Shown here piece by piece: positions 1 to 10,149 of a stretch of DNA of 64,000 nucleotides. The position numbers were made by a program, and so were the translations under genes. The stretch's first letter is position 1. Each line of letters begins with the position of its first letter. The DNA comes from JAGOBP01 sp046328575 (lineage in GTDB: Bacteria > Chloroflexota > Anaerolineae > Fen-1058). The stretch is from contig JAXLWI010000002.1 in assembly GCA_046328575.1 (NCBI GenBank), positions 62,001-126,000 on the forward strand, given 5' to 3'. Under the pieces are notes generated by a model. The model had not been told where the DNA came from. It saw only the letters and a list, made by a program, of their open reading frames with translations, and made no database searches.

Positions 1-198
1 TCTAGCAGACAATGATCGATGCGGGCGGCGTGCAATGTGGTTTCTGCACTCCCGGTATTTTGATCTCGTCGCGGGTACTGCCGACTGGAATCCGCACCCG
101 ACCGAGCACGAAATCCGCGATGCGCTGGTGGAAAATCGTGCCGCTGCACCGGCTATACGCGTATCATCGAAGCGGTGAAGTTGGCGGCAGAGAGTTAG
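1..198 (+). CDS. Mo-hydroxylase [2Fe-2S] subunit (CoxS/XdhC type), C-terminal part
   Basis: Only the end of the gene is in the window. The visible part carries QCGFCTPG, the cysteine pair that holds the second [2Fe-2S] cluster in the small subunit of xanthine dehydrogenase/CO dehydrogenase-type enzymes. After a frame slip near base 145 it continues with CTGYTRIIEAVKLA, the other conserved cysteine motif and the C-terminal helix, and stops at 196-198. In this family the subunit passes electrons from the molybdenum site to a flavin subunit. The molybdenum subunit follows about 170 bases downstream. The flavin subunit is not in the window and may lie upstream. Confidence 0.85.
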
Positions 199-199
199 A

Positions 200-362
200 C
201 ATGGATAACACGGGACGCTTGGCGCAGATTTGCACGGATTTGACTTTGTAGAATGCTCCTCGGCGGATTGTCAAATCCGCTTACCGGATTTGGCAATCCA
301 GGCGTGAGCAGTTAACAAAAGAGAAATCCGCGTTCATCTGTCCAATCCGTGTCCCAAATATC
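200..362. repeat. Palindromic intergenic element
   Basis: The gap between the two hydroxylase genes is one large dyad. The left arm (about 201-243) and right arm (about 322-358) are inverted copies of each other, built on words such as CAGATTTGCACGGATTT and AAATCCGCGTTCATCTG. At its centre is a hairpin of about 15 bp with one mismatch (about 274-308). No open frame is convincing. It resembles the small non-coding palindromic elements seen between genes in many Chloroflexota. Whether it is mobile cannot be judged from one copy. Confidence 0.6.
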
Positions 363-371
363 GGAGGATGT

Positions 372-2759
372 ATGACAACACAACCGATTGAAAAGATTCC
401 ACATCCCGTAGGCGATAGTGCCGCGGAAAGATGCGCATGAGAAGGTGACAGGCAGCGCGGCGATCTTCGCCGACGATATTCAGTTTGGGCCGGGATGCTG
501 TATGCGCGGATCGTGCGCAGCCTGCATCCGCACGCGCTGATCAAACTGATCAACGTGGAGAAAGCTGAAGAAATTACCTGGCGTGAAGGCCATCGTTACC
601 GGCGACGAGTTCCCTGGCTTGACGGGCTTATACATTGCCGATCGCTCGATCTTTGCGCGCGGGAGCGCGTGCGCTACATCGGTGATCCGGGTCGCGGCGT
701 GGCCGCCATCAGCGAAGAGATCGCGGAAAAGCGCTTCGTTTGCTCGATCGAGGTGGAGTACGAGGTCTTGCCGCTGGTGCTTGATCCAGAGTATGGGGCT
801 TCGCCGGAAGCGCCGCTGCTGCATCCCGATCTGGGCACGTATGAAGCGCCCAACTTCATCTTCCCGCAGCCGGGCACCAACGTATCCAATCACGCAGATT
901 CGCAAGGGCGATGTTGATAGCGCGTGGTCACAGTGTGCGGCGATTGTCGAACACAAGTATAAAATCCCGCACGTGTAGCACGTGCCGATCGAGCGTACGC
1001 GTGTCGCGATCGGCGAAGGTGGACGAGAAGGGCAAGATCACGCTGTGGGGCTCGTCGCAACGCCGTTTGCGCAGCGCAACCTGATCGCGAAAGCATTACC
1101 GTTCCCGCAAAGCGATGTGCAAGGATCGCGCCCTTCGTCGGCGGCGGCTTCGGCTGCAAAGCGGCCTTAGCATGGAAGCGGCTGACGGTCTGCATCGCGT
1201 CGAAAGTGCCAGGCCGTCCGGTGAAACTGCGCCTGACGCGCGAAGAAGAATTCTTCACCGCGTTTGTGCGACAGGGGCCTGCCGCGCACTTCAAGATGGG
1301 CTGCGATAAAAACGGCAAGATGGTTGCCGTTGAAAACCAATACTATTGGGACGCGGGCGCATACACCGAATACGGCGTTAACATCACACGCGCATCGGGC
1401 TATAGCGGCAGCGGGTCTTTTATCTTCGTGCCGAACCTCAAGATCGACAGCCGCTGCGTGTACACCAATCATCCGGTCGGTGGGCCGATGCGCGGCTTTG
1501 GCATGCCGGAGATGCATTCCGGTTTAGAGCAGTGCATCGACGAGTTGGCTCACGCGATCGATGGATCCGGTCGAGTTCCGCCGCATCAACTGTGTGAAAG
1601 ACGGCGACATCATCCTCACCGGCATGAAGATAACCGATCGGTTTGTCACAGTGCATCGAGAAGGCCGCCGAAGCGATCGAGCGGGGAAGAAGCGCGCGCC
1701 GTCCGCTCCCAATAAGAAACGCGGCAAGGGCCTCGCCATCATGTGGAAAGCGCTCGCGATGCCGTCAAATGCCGGATCGAGCGTGCAGGAATTCGCTGAA
1801 GATGGACACGTGACCGTCGGGCTGGGCGGACAAGAGATCGGGCAGGGGGGCGTTCACCGTGATGGCGCAGATGGCGGCAGGCGCGCTGGGTGTGCCGTAG
1901 ACGAGGTGCGCACGCCGCGCTGGTCGATACGAAGTATAGCTCCCTATGAGTGGCAGACGGTGGCGAGCCGTCTGACGTGGAGCATGGGTAATGCGGTGAA
2001 AGCGGCTGCGCCGATGCTGCGAAGAAACAAGTGCTGGAGATGGTGTCGCAGGCGTGGGGCGAAAACATCGACAATCTCGACATCGTCGACGGCAACGTGA
2101 TTTCGTACAAGAGCGAAGGCGCGCTGCCGCTGAAAAACATCGTGATTTACGGTGATGGCGAAGCCGAACGATCAGGTGATCGGTGGCCCGATCGGGCGCG
2201 GCAACTTCATGCCGACGTACGTTACCGGCCTCGATCCGCAAACCGGGCAAGGTCCGCGCGCGGTGGTTCACTACACAACGGGCGCGCAAGCCGTCGAGGT
2301 GGAAGTGACCTGGACACGGGCAAGGTCGAGATCATCAAGGCCGTGGCCGCGTTCGACATGGGCAAGGCGATCAATCCCGAGATGGTGAAGGCGCAGATGG
2401 AAGGCGCTTCGTGCAGGGCATGAGCACGGCGCTGTTCGAGGCGATCAAGAAGTTGAAGGACGTGGCAAGATGCAGAATCCCAGTTTCGTCGATTACCGCA
2501 TCGCCACCCAGCGCCGACGCGCCGCGCGAAGTGGAGGCCATCATCGTGGAGGGTGCCGCAGGACGACGGCCGTGGGCGCGCGCGGCATCGGTGAGCACGC
2601 GCTGGTGCCGACCATCCCGGCGATTGCGAACGCGATCTATGACGCAGTCGGCGTGAGCGGCCCGGTGAGCCGCATTTACCGGAGAAGGTGTACCTTGCGA
2701 TGGTGGATGCGGTGGTAGAAGTAAAGGATGAGGGCGGAGGGATGAGGGATGAGGGATGA
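372..2759 (+). CDS. Molybdopterin-binding subunit of xanthine dehydrogenase/CoxL-type hydroxylase (frame-broken)
   Basis: Catalytic molybdenum-cofactor subunit of the xanthine oxidase family, which hydroxylates N-heterocycles, aldehydes or CO. The ATG at 372 follows a GGAGG box by about five bases. Recognisable pieces occur in the family order: the N-terminal substrate domain with KAIVTGDEFPG, a PVKLRLTREEEF segment, the VGGPMRGFGMPE loop, the molybdopterin motif GLGGQEIGQG, and near the C-terminus ARGIGE, which holds the expected catalytic glutamate. The summed length (about 790 residues) fits the family. At least eight single-base frame slips break it, so the pieces sit in all three frames. 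The CoxL active-site cysteine motif of true CO dehydrogenases was not seen. Given the neighbouring carbamoyl- and amide-handling genes, a heterocycle substrate is more likely than CO (inference). Confidence 0.85.
2728..2759. repeat. GATGAGG heptamer repeat at the CoxL stop
   Basis: About four tandem near-copies of the heptamer GATGAGG. They overlap the last codons of the molybdenum subunit, so the annotated C-terminus (EGGGMRDEG) is probably repeat-derived. Confidence 0.6.
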
Positions 2760-2837
2760 AGAAATCGTCCTCTGCCTGTCTCGCTTTATCTATAACAACA
2801 CAAGCATTTGAAGCGCCAAAAGGAGGTAACTCGACAA

Positions 2838-3435
2838 ATGTCGATCTTAAACTGTTGCCCTGAGTGTGGAAAAGTTCGTGGATGAACTAAAACGCATGCA
2901 TGGCAAGCATGTAATCCGATATGAATAGTGCGAATCTTGCCAACACATCAAGTAGTGCTGTATTGGGAATGTCGAAAGCATATTGTAGAGTCTATTTCCA
3001 TATTGAATCAAAGAGAACCTATTATGGAAAGAATGGTGAGATTACGATTTCTGTCTGGGTTCGCAAGGATTGTGGGTGCTTTTGAAGTTGAGAAGGTGAC
3101 GGTTACGTATATGCGAATTTTGCGATAGAGGCTATACAGATGCTGAACCAGATTCTGAGCCGTCTTTTAGTGGTCAAAGCCGGACTATATCGTTCATGGC
3201 TGTGTCCCTTTACCGTGATTTTTTTTTTGAAGACAACATTGAATGTAGAGATATCCAAGCAACGTATCTAGGTGTAATGTTAAATCCCGACAACGATTCG
3301 TGGCGGGTGCAGGTGGGCGGTTGGAGGCACGCTTCGCGGGCGAATCGCTATGCTAATTTAATAGAGGCCAGTCTAAAACATCACCACTGCCTAGAAATAT
3401 TCTGCTCGGTTAAGCGCGGCTCAGCTAAAAGATGA
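2838..3435 (+). pseudogene. Unrecognised broken gene, possible zinc-ribbon start
   Basis: An AGGAGG box ten bases upstream of the ATG at 2838 opens a frame reading MSILNCCPECGKVR, with a CxxC pair like a zinc ribbon. A second pair, CESC, appears near 2932 after a slip. Protein-like pieces continue in different frames (for example YGKNGEITISVWVRKDCG near 3023) and an open stretch without stops runs from about 3129 to 3435. I do not recognise the family. The stretch is visibly richer in A+T than its neighbours, so it may be a decayed or transferred gene. The region from 3436 to 3885 holds no coding or structural signal that I can support. Confidence 0.3.
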
Positions 3436-3887
3436 GATAGAAAAAAGCCATGAAGCCATTCCGATGTTACGGATAGGCAAACTCGCAAATATTGCCCCTC
3501 CCCCCTTACTTCGCTTATCCCGGACTACTCGTTTCTCTCAAATGTTGTTGGAATTTTAGATCTCTTGGCTTATATGCGAAATGGCGTGGCCCAGCGATAT
3601 ACACTGTTTGCGCACCGGGCAATGAGCATCGCTACGGTAGATGCACGATCGCCTTGACCAAATCCTCGCAGGCATGTTTTTGGATACGCTCTTTCTGAAA
3701 GATCCATACAACACGTCTTTTTTCCACCGCTCAGTCCATCTAACTTTGATTCATATTATTGCGATGGGTGGCTGATGTTTTGCGTAAAACGCCCGTAAAG
3801 TACGGCGCGTACTGGGTTCCGGTGCTAAATATGCAGTCAAGTTGTTTTAAGATTCAAACTTCAGTGTAAGGATCTGCGCTATCTAAC

Positions 3888-4128
3888 CCCAACCCGCCAT
3901 CACCGTTCATTTTGAACCCCGGCGCGGGCGGAGGGGAACCCCTCCCCGCGCGCACAGGGCACCCTCCCCTGCGGATGGAGTGCAAGCACATCACAGGGGA
4001 GGGGATGGGGCTGCTCCCTCCACTGTCGAACGCATCCCGCCTTAGCGCGCCGCTTCGCGGGTACGGCGTGAGCGGAGAGCAGCGGAGCTGAAGGATGTCT
4101 GACGGGGGAGGGCGGGGTGGGGGCGCGG
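3888..4128. repeat. GC-rich element with inverted ends (MITE-like)
   Basis: The two ends are inverted versions of one another: CCCCAACCCGCC near 3888 against GGCGGGGTGGGGGCG near 4112. The interior is rich in C and G runs and contains the inverted words CCCTCCCC and GGGGAGGGG. It has no credible gene. About 240 bases with inverted termini suggests a non-autonomous mobile element or a structured intergenic repeat. I could not identify target-site duplications. Confidence 0.4.
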
Positions 4129-4258
4129 ATTAGCAGGAAAGTCACTCAACCTTAACCCGGAAGGCAATTTCTACAAGAGCAGTCGTCGAAACTAGACGCG
4201 AAGCCGCGATTACCTGAAATCCGATCGGCTTTGCGTGACGAATAGGAGTCAGAATCTC

Positions 4259-4822
4259 ATGATCACAGCCTTGATCCTCGTCGATATTCAGAACGACTAT
4301 TCCCCGGCGGTGGCGGCGCGCGCTGCACGAACCCATCGCCGCCAGCCTGAAAGCAACGTGAACTGCTCGAGCATTTCCGGCAGATCCGCCAGCCGATCGT
4401 TCACATCCAGCACGTGGCGATCAGGCACCGGCGCCGAACGATGCTGCCCGCGGCTCGATCAGCGGGCAGATTCACGAGAACGTACGCCCGATCGAGAGCG
4501 AAAACGAAGTCGTGTTCCAGAAACACTATCCCAACAGTTTCCGCGAGACGCCGCTGCTCGAGCATCTCAAGCAGCACGGTGTCACGCGCGTCGTCGTCTG
4601 CGGCATGCAGACCAACATGTGCGTCGATGCCACCACCCGCGCCGCGTTCGACTTCGGCTTTGAGTGCATCGTCGCGCATGATGCTCGCAGCTCGCACGCT
4701 AGTCTTTCAAGGCGAGACCATCCCCGCGCCGCAGGTGCATATCGCGCATTCCTCGCCGCCTTGGCCGCATCATACGGCAAAGTGTTGAGTGTCGCGGAAT
4801 CATCGACCAGATGAAGGAATAG
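4259..4822 (+). CDS. Cysteine hydrolase, isochorismatase-like family (frame-broken)
   Basis: Amidohydrolase of the isochorismatase/nicotinamidase fold. The ATG at 4259 has AGGAG ten bases upstream. The three catalytic positions are visible: Asp in LILVDIQNDY, Lys in VFQKHYPNSF, and the nucleophilic Cys in GMQTNMCVDATTRAA, preceded by the VVCG strand expected to carry the cis-peptide. About 185 residues once three frame slips are bridged, normal for the family. The end reads EIIDQMKE and stops at 4820-4822. Family members hydrolyse nicotinamide, biuret, ureidoacrylate, carbamoylsarcosine or isochorismate. Beside FdrA/DUF1116 and a molybdenum hydroxylase, an amide or carbamoyl substrate is the best guess, but the substrate cannot be read from the sequence. 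Confidence 0.8.
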
Positions 4823-4834
4823 ATTGCCAATCCT

Positions 4835-4956
4835 CGTCATTGCGAGCATCCTGAGCGAACAACACGCGAAGCGTTTCGTTGCGCAGTCGAAGGATGCAAA
4901 GCATCTACAGTCCATGAGAGATTGCTTCGTCGGCCTACGGCCTCTTCGCAATGACG
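4835..4956. repeat. Palindromic GTCATTGCGAG-type intergenic repeat
   Basis: Begins with CGTCATTGCGAG and ends with the inverse CGCAATGACG. Internal arms GAAGCGTTTCGTTGC and GAGATTGCTTCG also mirror each other. This is the family of short palindromic repeats, ending in the inverted word CGCAATGAC, found between genes in many bacteria, including Chloroflexota. It lies between the cysteine hydrolase and fdrA and could form a long hairpin in the transcript. Confidence 0.7.
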
Positions 4957-4975
4957 GTCTCACAAGGAGCGCACA

Positions 4976-6504
4976 TTGACTATCAAGACCCTCGTCAAGA
5001 AAAAGTGAGTATCACGATTCGGTCACGCTGATGCTGGTCGCGCGTGAGTTGGGCCAAGTTCCCCGGCGCGTGATCGATGTGGGCGTGATCATGGCGACTG
5101 AGGCCAACAAGGCCTTGATCGGCGAGGCCGGTTTGCTCACGCCCGATGGCGCGTCAACCCTACAACGATCTCGTCATCGTCGTCAGCGCCAACGATGCTG
5201 TGGCCGATGCGGCCTTGCTCGAAGCCGAGAAATTGTTGAAGCAAAAACGGTCGACGGACGAAGGCGCGGAGTTTCGCCCCAAGACCCTGCGCGGCGCGGT
5301 GAAGGCCAATCCCAAAGCCAACGTCGCCGTGATCTCCGTCGCGGGCCGGTACGCCGCCGATGAAGCGCGGGACGCTCTGCAGCGCAGCCTGCACGTGTTG
5401 CTCTTCAGCGACAACGTCACGCTCGAAGACGAAATCACGCTGAAGAAATATGCGCGCGATCACGGCCTGCTGTTGATGGGTCCCGGCGCAGGCACCATCC
5501 TCAACGGCGCTGGGCTTTGCCAACGTCGTGTCAAGGTGGGCCAGTCGGCATCGTGTCGGCGGCGGGCACGGGCTTGCAGGAAGTCAGCACGCTGCTGGCG
5601 AAGAACGGCATCGGCATCACTCAGGAGGTGGCATCCGGCACGACCAGTCGCGACCTTAAAGAAGACATCCGGCGGCATCATGATGCTGGAAGGCCTTAAA
5701 GCCCACCGGCTGATCAGCGACAAAGGTCATCACGCTCGTCAACAAGCCGCCGTCACCGAGCGTGGCTGAAGCGATCCTCGATCAAGTGGCGGCGAGCAGC
5801 TGGCTTACGATCGTCGGCTTCATGGGTGCAGCCCGATCAGTTCCGATCGATCCCCAACGCGACGATGGCCCGCACGCTGCAAGAAACTGCACTCCTCGCC
5901 GCGAACGCCGTGGGTGCGAACGTAATGTCGCCGAAGAGATGGCACATGAAGAAATCGAACTTCAAGCCAAAGCCAAAGAACTGCGCGCAACGCTAAGCCC
6001 GAGCAAAAGTACTTGCGGGGTTTGTTTTCCGGTGGCACGCTGTGTTACGAATCCCAAGTCATCTGGCGCGATGTGCTGAAAGAACCAGTGCTATCGAATG
6101 CGCCGCTGCGGCACGAACAGCAACTCGCCGATTCTGCAGCGTCAAGCACACCTGCGTCGATCTGGGTGAAGAAGAATTCACGGTCGGTCGTCCACACCCG
6201 ATGATCGACAACGACCTGCGAATTAGGCGGTTGCTGCAAAGCGCGTGATCCCGAAGTGGCCGTGATCATGCTCGATGTTGTCATCGGCTACGGCGCGCAT
6301 CCCGACGCGCCAGCGAACTCGGTCCGGCGATCCGGCAGGCCGAAGCAGCAGGCCACAGGCGAATTAATCGTTGTCGCATCGGTCACCGGCACGGAGCAAG
6401 ACCCGCAGCGGCTCAGCGCGCAAGTCGCGGCCCTACGGAGTGCGGGCGTGATCGTGTGTGACAGCAATGCGGCAGCGGCGAAACTGGTGGCCATGATCGT
6501 GTGA
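4976..6504 (+). CDS. fdrA: FdrA family protein, AllF-like carbamoyltransferase subunit (frame-broken)
   Basis: Similar to FdrA, an acyl-CoA-synthetase-like protein. In E. coli the fdrA, ylbE and ylbF products (AllF, AllG, AllH) form oxamate carbamoyltransferase of the anaerobic allantoin pathway. A TTG start at 4976 follows AAGGAG by six bases and gives MTIKTLVKK. Diagnostic stretches are VTLMLVARELGQVP, the nucleotide-fold loop LLMGPGAGT, the region GIVSAAGTGLQEV, SRDLKEDI, and the C-terminal FTVGRPHPMIDNDLR. About 510 residues when the frames are joined, normal for FdrA. At least six slips interrupt it. The DUF1116 partner is downstream and the DUF2877 partner is on the other strand at 12.7-13.5 kb. 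Confidence 0.85.
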
Positions 6505-6537
6505 GAATGAACATAAAGCGTGGTAGGAGGCGCAACC

Positions 6538-7054
6538 GTGCGATCAAAGCGCAGTAAGGTCTATCGCCAAGGCGATGATAACGGTGATAGTTGTGGCTGT
6601 ATCAGTCTTGCTTTGATGATCAAGCCACTTGTTACAGGCGACGTGCTCTACCACAGACGATCTACTACTAGTCTGCCTTACTTGGTTTTGATCGCTGTGA
6701 TGATGTATCCGATGATCTATGATCGTGTGATTGAAATCTGAAACCGGCCTGCAAGTTTTCCGAGTTGGTTCAGTCTATTCAACTTCGGGGACAACATTGA
6801 ATCCATCGTCAAAGTGCAAATCGGCCTGAAGCATGGTTTTGCTTTAGTATTGCGCGTGCCTGCTCTGAAAGCCAATAAATGGTTGGCTTGGCGTACGGAT
6901 GAAGCAAGTTGGATGGAACGTCAAAGTGCCACTTCATGCCGTTGGATCGAACCATTCCGTTGTTCATGCTGATTCCCACTGGATAAATATTGAACTCGGC
7001 CAGGATATTCCGCGCCATGCGCCGCACTCATTTACCAAAGCATCTCAAGGATGA
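6538..7054 (+). CDS. Unrecognised short gene between fdrA and the DUF1116 gene (frame-broken)
   Basis: Two adjoining open stretches suggest one small protein. The first has hydrophobic segments (MITVIVVAVSVLL in one frame, LPYLVLIAVMMYPMI in another). The second reads FGDNIESIVKVQIGL and, after a slip, WINIELGQDIPRHAP, ending at 7052-7054, only three bases before the next ATG. That tight spacing supports a real gene. I cannot assign a family. It does not show the DUF2877 motif. Base composition is more A+T-rich than the flanking genes. A decayed or inserted segment is the alternative. Confidence 0.3.
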
Positions 7055-7057
7055 GAA

Positions 7058-8448
7058 ATGCCACAACTGAATGAATTCTTCGGACAACCGTTGACCGTCA
7101 TTAACGTCGGCCTCAACAGCATGGCGCAATCGGTGAAAGAGCAGAGCGTGCCCGTGATCGATGTCGATTGGAAGCCGCCCGTCGATGGTGCCGCGCTGGC
7201 GCGTGACCAAGGCAGGTGTGGACATCGATGCGGCGAATGAAGAAGCTATCCAGCGCATCAAGGCCGCGCCGTGACCGACACTCATCGGAGTATGGGGCTT
7301 GCCCGCGAAGTGATCCCCGGCATGCACACCAAGATGATCCTGCACGCGGTCCGCCCATCACGTGGGGAGCGGATGTGCGGGCCGCAACGCGGCGCGGTGA
7401 TGGGCGCGCTGATGTGCGAAGGCCTCGCGCAAGATGAAGCCGAAGCGGAGAAACTTGCCGCTTCGGGTGACATTGAATTTTCGCCGCATATCATCATTCG
7501 GTCGGGCCGATGGCGGGCGTCGTCGCCGTCGATGCCGGTGTTTGTCTTCGAGAATAAGGCCTTGGCAATCGCGCGTTTTGTACCCAAAACGAAGGTTTGG
7601 GCAAAGTGCTGCGCTATGGCGGCATGGGGCTGTGAAGTGATCGCGCGTCTGCAAGTGGATGAAACCGATCTGTATCCCTACGCTCGATCGGGCTTTGCAG
7701 TCCCCGCCCAATGGCATCGACGTGAAAGGCGTTGATCGCTCAAGCGCTGCGCTACGGGCGATGAAGGGCACAATCGCAACGAGCGGGCACAAGCCTTTCC
7801 TCCGCGCGATCGGCCCTGCGCTCGCCTGCACCAATCGCGATAATGAAATCCTCGCCAAAGTGATCGAGTTCATCGATCGCAACGATCACTGGTTCCTCAA
7901 CTTGAGCATGCCCGCAGGCAAATGCGCCGTCGAACCAGCGGAAGGCATCGGCGGCAGCAGCATTGTGATTGTGATGGCGGTAACGGCACGGTGACTTCGG
8001 CATCAAGATAGCCGGTATGCCCGAGCGGTGTGTTCATCGCCCCGGCGGGCCAGGTCCAAGGCTTGTACTGGCTCACTGCAGACGATGCCAATCCCGACAT
8101 CGGCGATAGCACCATCACGGAGACGGCGTGCCGCGTGGTTTTTGCGATGGCGGCCGCGCCCGCGATCACACAGTTCGTCGGCGTACACCACAGATGGCAA
8201 TCGATGCGACGCGCGAAATGTACGAGATCGCGTTTGGCGAGCACGAAGGCTTCACCATTCCGATCTTGACCTTCGCGGCACAATTGCCGGGCATCGATGT
8301 GCGCAAAGTCATGGAAACAGGCATCTTGCCGCGCCTGAACACCGGCATCGCGCACAAGAAACCCGGCGTTGGCATGGTGGGCGGGCATCTTGCGAGCGCC
8401 AGAACAATGCTTAAGGAGGCATTTGAAGCACTCAAAGCGCAATGCTAA
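7058..8448 (+). CDS. DUF1116 protein, YlbE/AllG-like carbamoyltransferase subunit (frame-broken)
   Basis: Matches the DUF1116 family, of which E. coli YlbE (AllG) is a subunit of oxamate carbamoyltransferase. The start reads MPQLNEFFGQPLTVINVGL. Further marks are PVIDVDWKPPVDG, GVGLAREVIPGMHTKMILH, RMCGPQRGAVMGAL, the long mid-section NRDNEILAKVIEFIDRND, GKCAVEPAEGI and the C-terminal KPGVGMVGG. About 460 residues, as usual for DUF1116. Seven or more slips break it. It starts three bases after the preceding frame and lies in the same direction as fdrA, so the two are probably co-transcribed. The family role follows from the E. coli complex. The acceptor used here is unknown. Confidence 0.85.
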
Positions 8449-8482
8449 CGAGTAACTTACTCATTACTCGTTACTCATTAGA
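8446..8482. repeat. Degenerate ACTCATT/ACTCGTT heptamers
   Basis: Tandem imperfect heptamers of the type TTACTCA/TTACTCG directly after the DUF1116 stop codon. The first copy is inverted (GAGTAAC), which allows a small hairpin. Same class as the repeats around metH. Confidence 0.6.
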
Positions 8483-8513
8483 CCAACCCATCTCACCTCA
8501 AAGGAGCTGCAAC

Positions 8514-9445
8514 ATGAAGTTCATCGACCTCACTATCCCGCTTGGCATTGCGACACCCGCTTGGCCGACGTATGAGCTGGCCAGGTGAAGTACTTCAAGC
8601 GCCTTGCGCCCAACGGGGCTAACGGCCAGGTGCTGACGCACTCTAATCACCTGGGCAACACACCGACGGCGAGATTCACTTACACGCCGGGCAAGGATAT
8701 CGCCTCGCTCGAAATGCGGACTTTCTGATCCATGAAGGCGTAATCGTCGATCTTTAAGCGACATCTGCGGCGACTATGATGTGTACACCAGCAAGATGAT
8801 CGAAGACCGCGTCGAGGTTAAAGAGGGCGACATCCTCGTGATCCACACCGGCTACTACCACTTCTGGCTGGGATCATCCTGGCCGTTTCGATGAGATCCG
8901 CCACATGGTGAAGCATCCCGGCCCCGATCGCGAGTTTGCTGGAGTGGGCGAAGGCCAAGAAGATTAGTGGATCGCCGTCGATTGCGGCAGCAGCGCTGAT
9001 CATCCGATGAATACCATCATTCAGCTGGCGATTGGATGCCGCGCCAACTTCGCCAGGCTGATAAAGTGTTCCGCAACAAGTACGGCATGCCGCTGGCCGA
9101 ATTCTTCGATGACACCAAGTATCAGTTGATGCACATCGAGATGTTCCCGTACAGCATCATTCACGCCGAGTGCTTCGGCGGCGAGATCGATCTGCCGTGC
9201 AATCAGCGCGTGACGATCGGCTTCTTCCTGTGGCGCTTTGTCGATGGCGAGTCGAGCATTGGTCGCGCGTGGCCATCGTCGACGATGCCCGCTGGTGAAG
9301 AATTAATGGCGAAGAGCGTCGATGCCCAAGACCAAGTTCGGCGATGCGTATGATCCCGCGCACGTCGAGCGGTTGAATGCGTTGACGAAAAAGAATCTGG
9401 CGGAACGACCGGCTGGTCGGTCTGAACAAAAATCTTAAGCGATAA
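8514..9445 (+). CDS. Cyclase family protein, kynurenine-formamidase-like (frame-broken)
   Basis: Metal-dependent hydrolase of the cyclase/kynurenine formamidase fold (PF04199). The ATG at 8514 follows AAGGAG by seven bases and gives MKFIDLTIPLGIATPAW. After bridging a slip near 8660 the metal site HLG-HTDGEIHLHAG is visible, corresponding to the family's HxGTHxDxxxH. Further on come DILVIHTGYYHF, WIAVDCGSADHPMNT and AECFGGEIDL. A C-terminal tail of about 50 residues (GDAYDPAHVERLNALTKKN, then LVGLNKNLKR) runs to the stop at 9443-9445 and is longer than in many homologues. Members open amide, formamide or lactone bonds. Placement beside DUF1116 suggests ring-opening or amide hydrolysis in the same pathway (inference). 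Confidence 0.8.
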
Positions 9446-9456
9446 GGAGTCCGTCT

Positions 9457-10145
9457 ATGGCGTTAGATATGGAGTTGGAGACCGTTTTGCGGCCAATGCA
9501 GTATCCGATGGTGCCGTATCCGCCCAAGTATGTCACGTTGGCGAACGGCAAGATCATGGTCATTCGGCAAGCCAGGAAGATGTGCCCGCGATCTCAAATC
9601 CGCACCCCTGCCTGTTCATCGAGCGCGACTATTACGACATCGTCAGCGCGCGGTTGTACGGCGAACTGCTGGCCTGGTTTCGCTATCGCGTCAAGAGCGA
9701 GTATTGTTTGATGGGTCAGGTCGATGGTTATCCGTCGGCATCGTCAATGGGCGGCTGGAGAATGAAAAAGTCGGCATGAGTTATCACACGTTGGCGATCG
9801 ATCGCGGTTTGCGGATCGGTCTGTGCGGCGCCCTGTTTGCCGCCAAGATGGAATATCAGTGGTGGAGCATCTGAATCAGGATCAGGTCCTTGATCGTCGC
9901 CGAAAGCCCGATCGGCTTCCGCTGCTGGATGGTGGAGTATCCGTCGCACGAAACGAAGATCCCGCAAACAATCTGGCGGCGGTGATTCCTGGGTACTCGA
10001 TCGGGATACCTTACCAAAGCGAAGCCGCGTTTGTCGGTGGCACCGCCTGCCACAGGAGTGGATGGACGAAGCCGAAGCGGACATCAAGTTCCGCCGGGAT
10101 GACGATACGATTCGTGAGCGGATTGCCGGGCTGAAAGGACGATGA
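9457..10145 (+). CDS. GNAT-like acyltransferase-type protein (frame-broken)
   Basis: Starts at the ATG at 9457 behind AAGGAG. The layout is that of a GNAT fold: an N-terminal strand ANGKIMVIRQA, a first helix, the segment EYCLMGQVDG, then VGIVNGRLENEKVGMSYHTLAIDRGLRIG, which fits the GNAT acyl-CoA-binding region although the classic RxxGxG loop is not clear. The C-terminus reads DEAEADIKFRRDDDTIRERI. About 230 residues after joining three or four frames. It ends five bases before the thiolase-like gene, so they are probably one operon. Family assignment is tentative and substrate unknown. Confidence 0.5.
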
Positions 10146-10149
10146 CACC

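Noticed and set aside
4259..8448. Assignment of the cluster as a standard allantoin degradation operon
   Set aside because: No allantoinase, allantoate amidohydrolase, ureidoglycolate dehydrogenase or carbamate kinase is present in the window; only the carbamoyltransferase-type subunits match.
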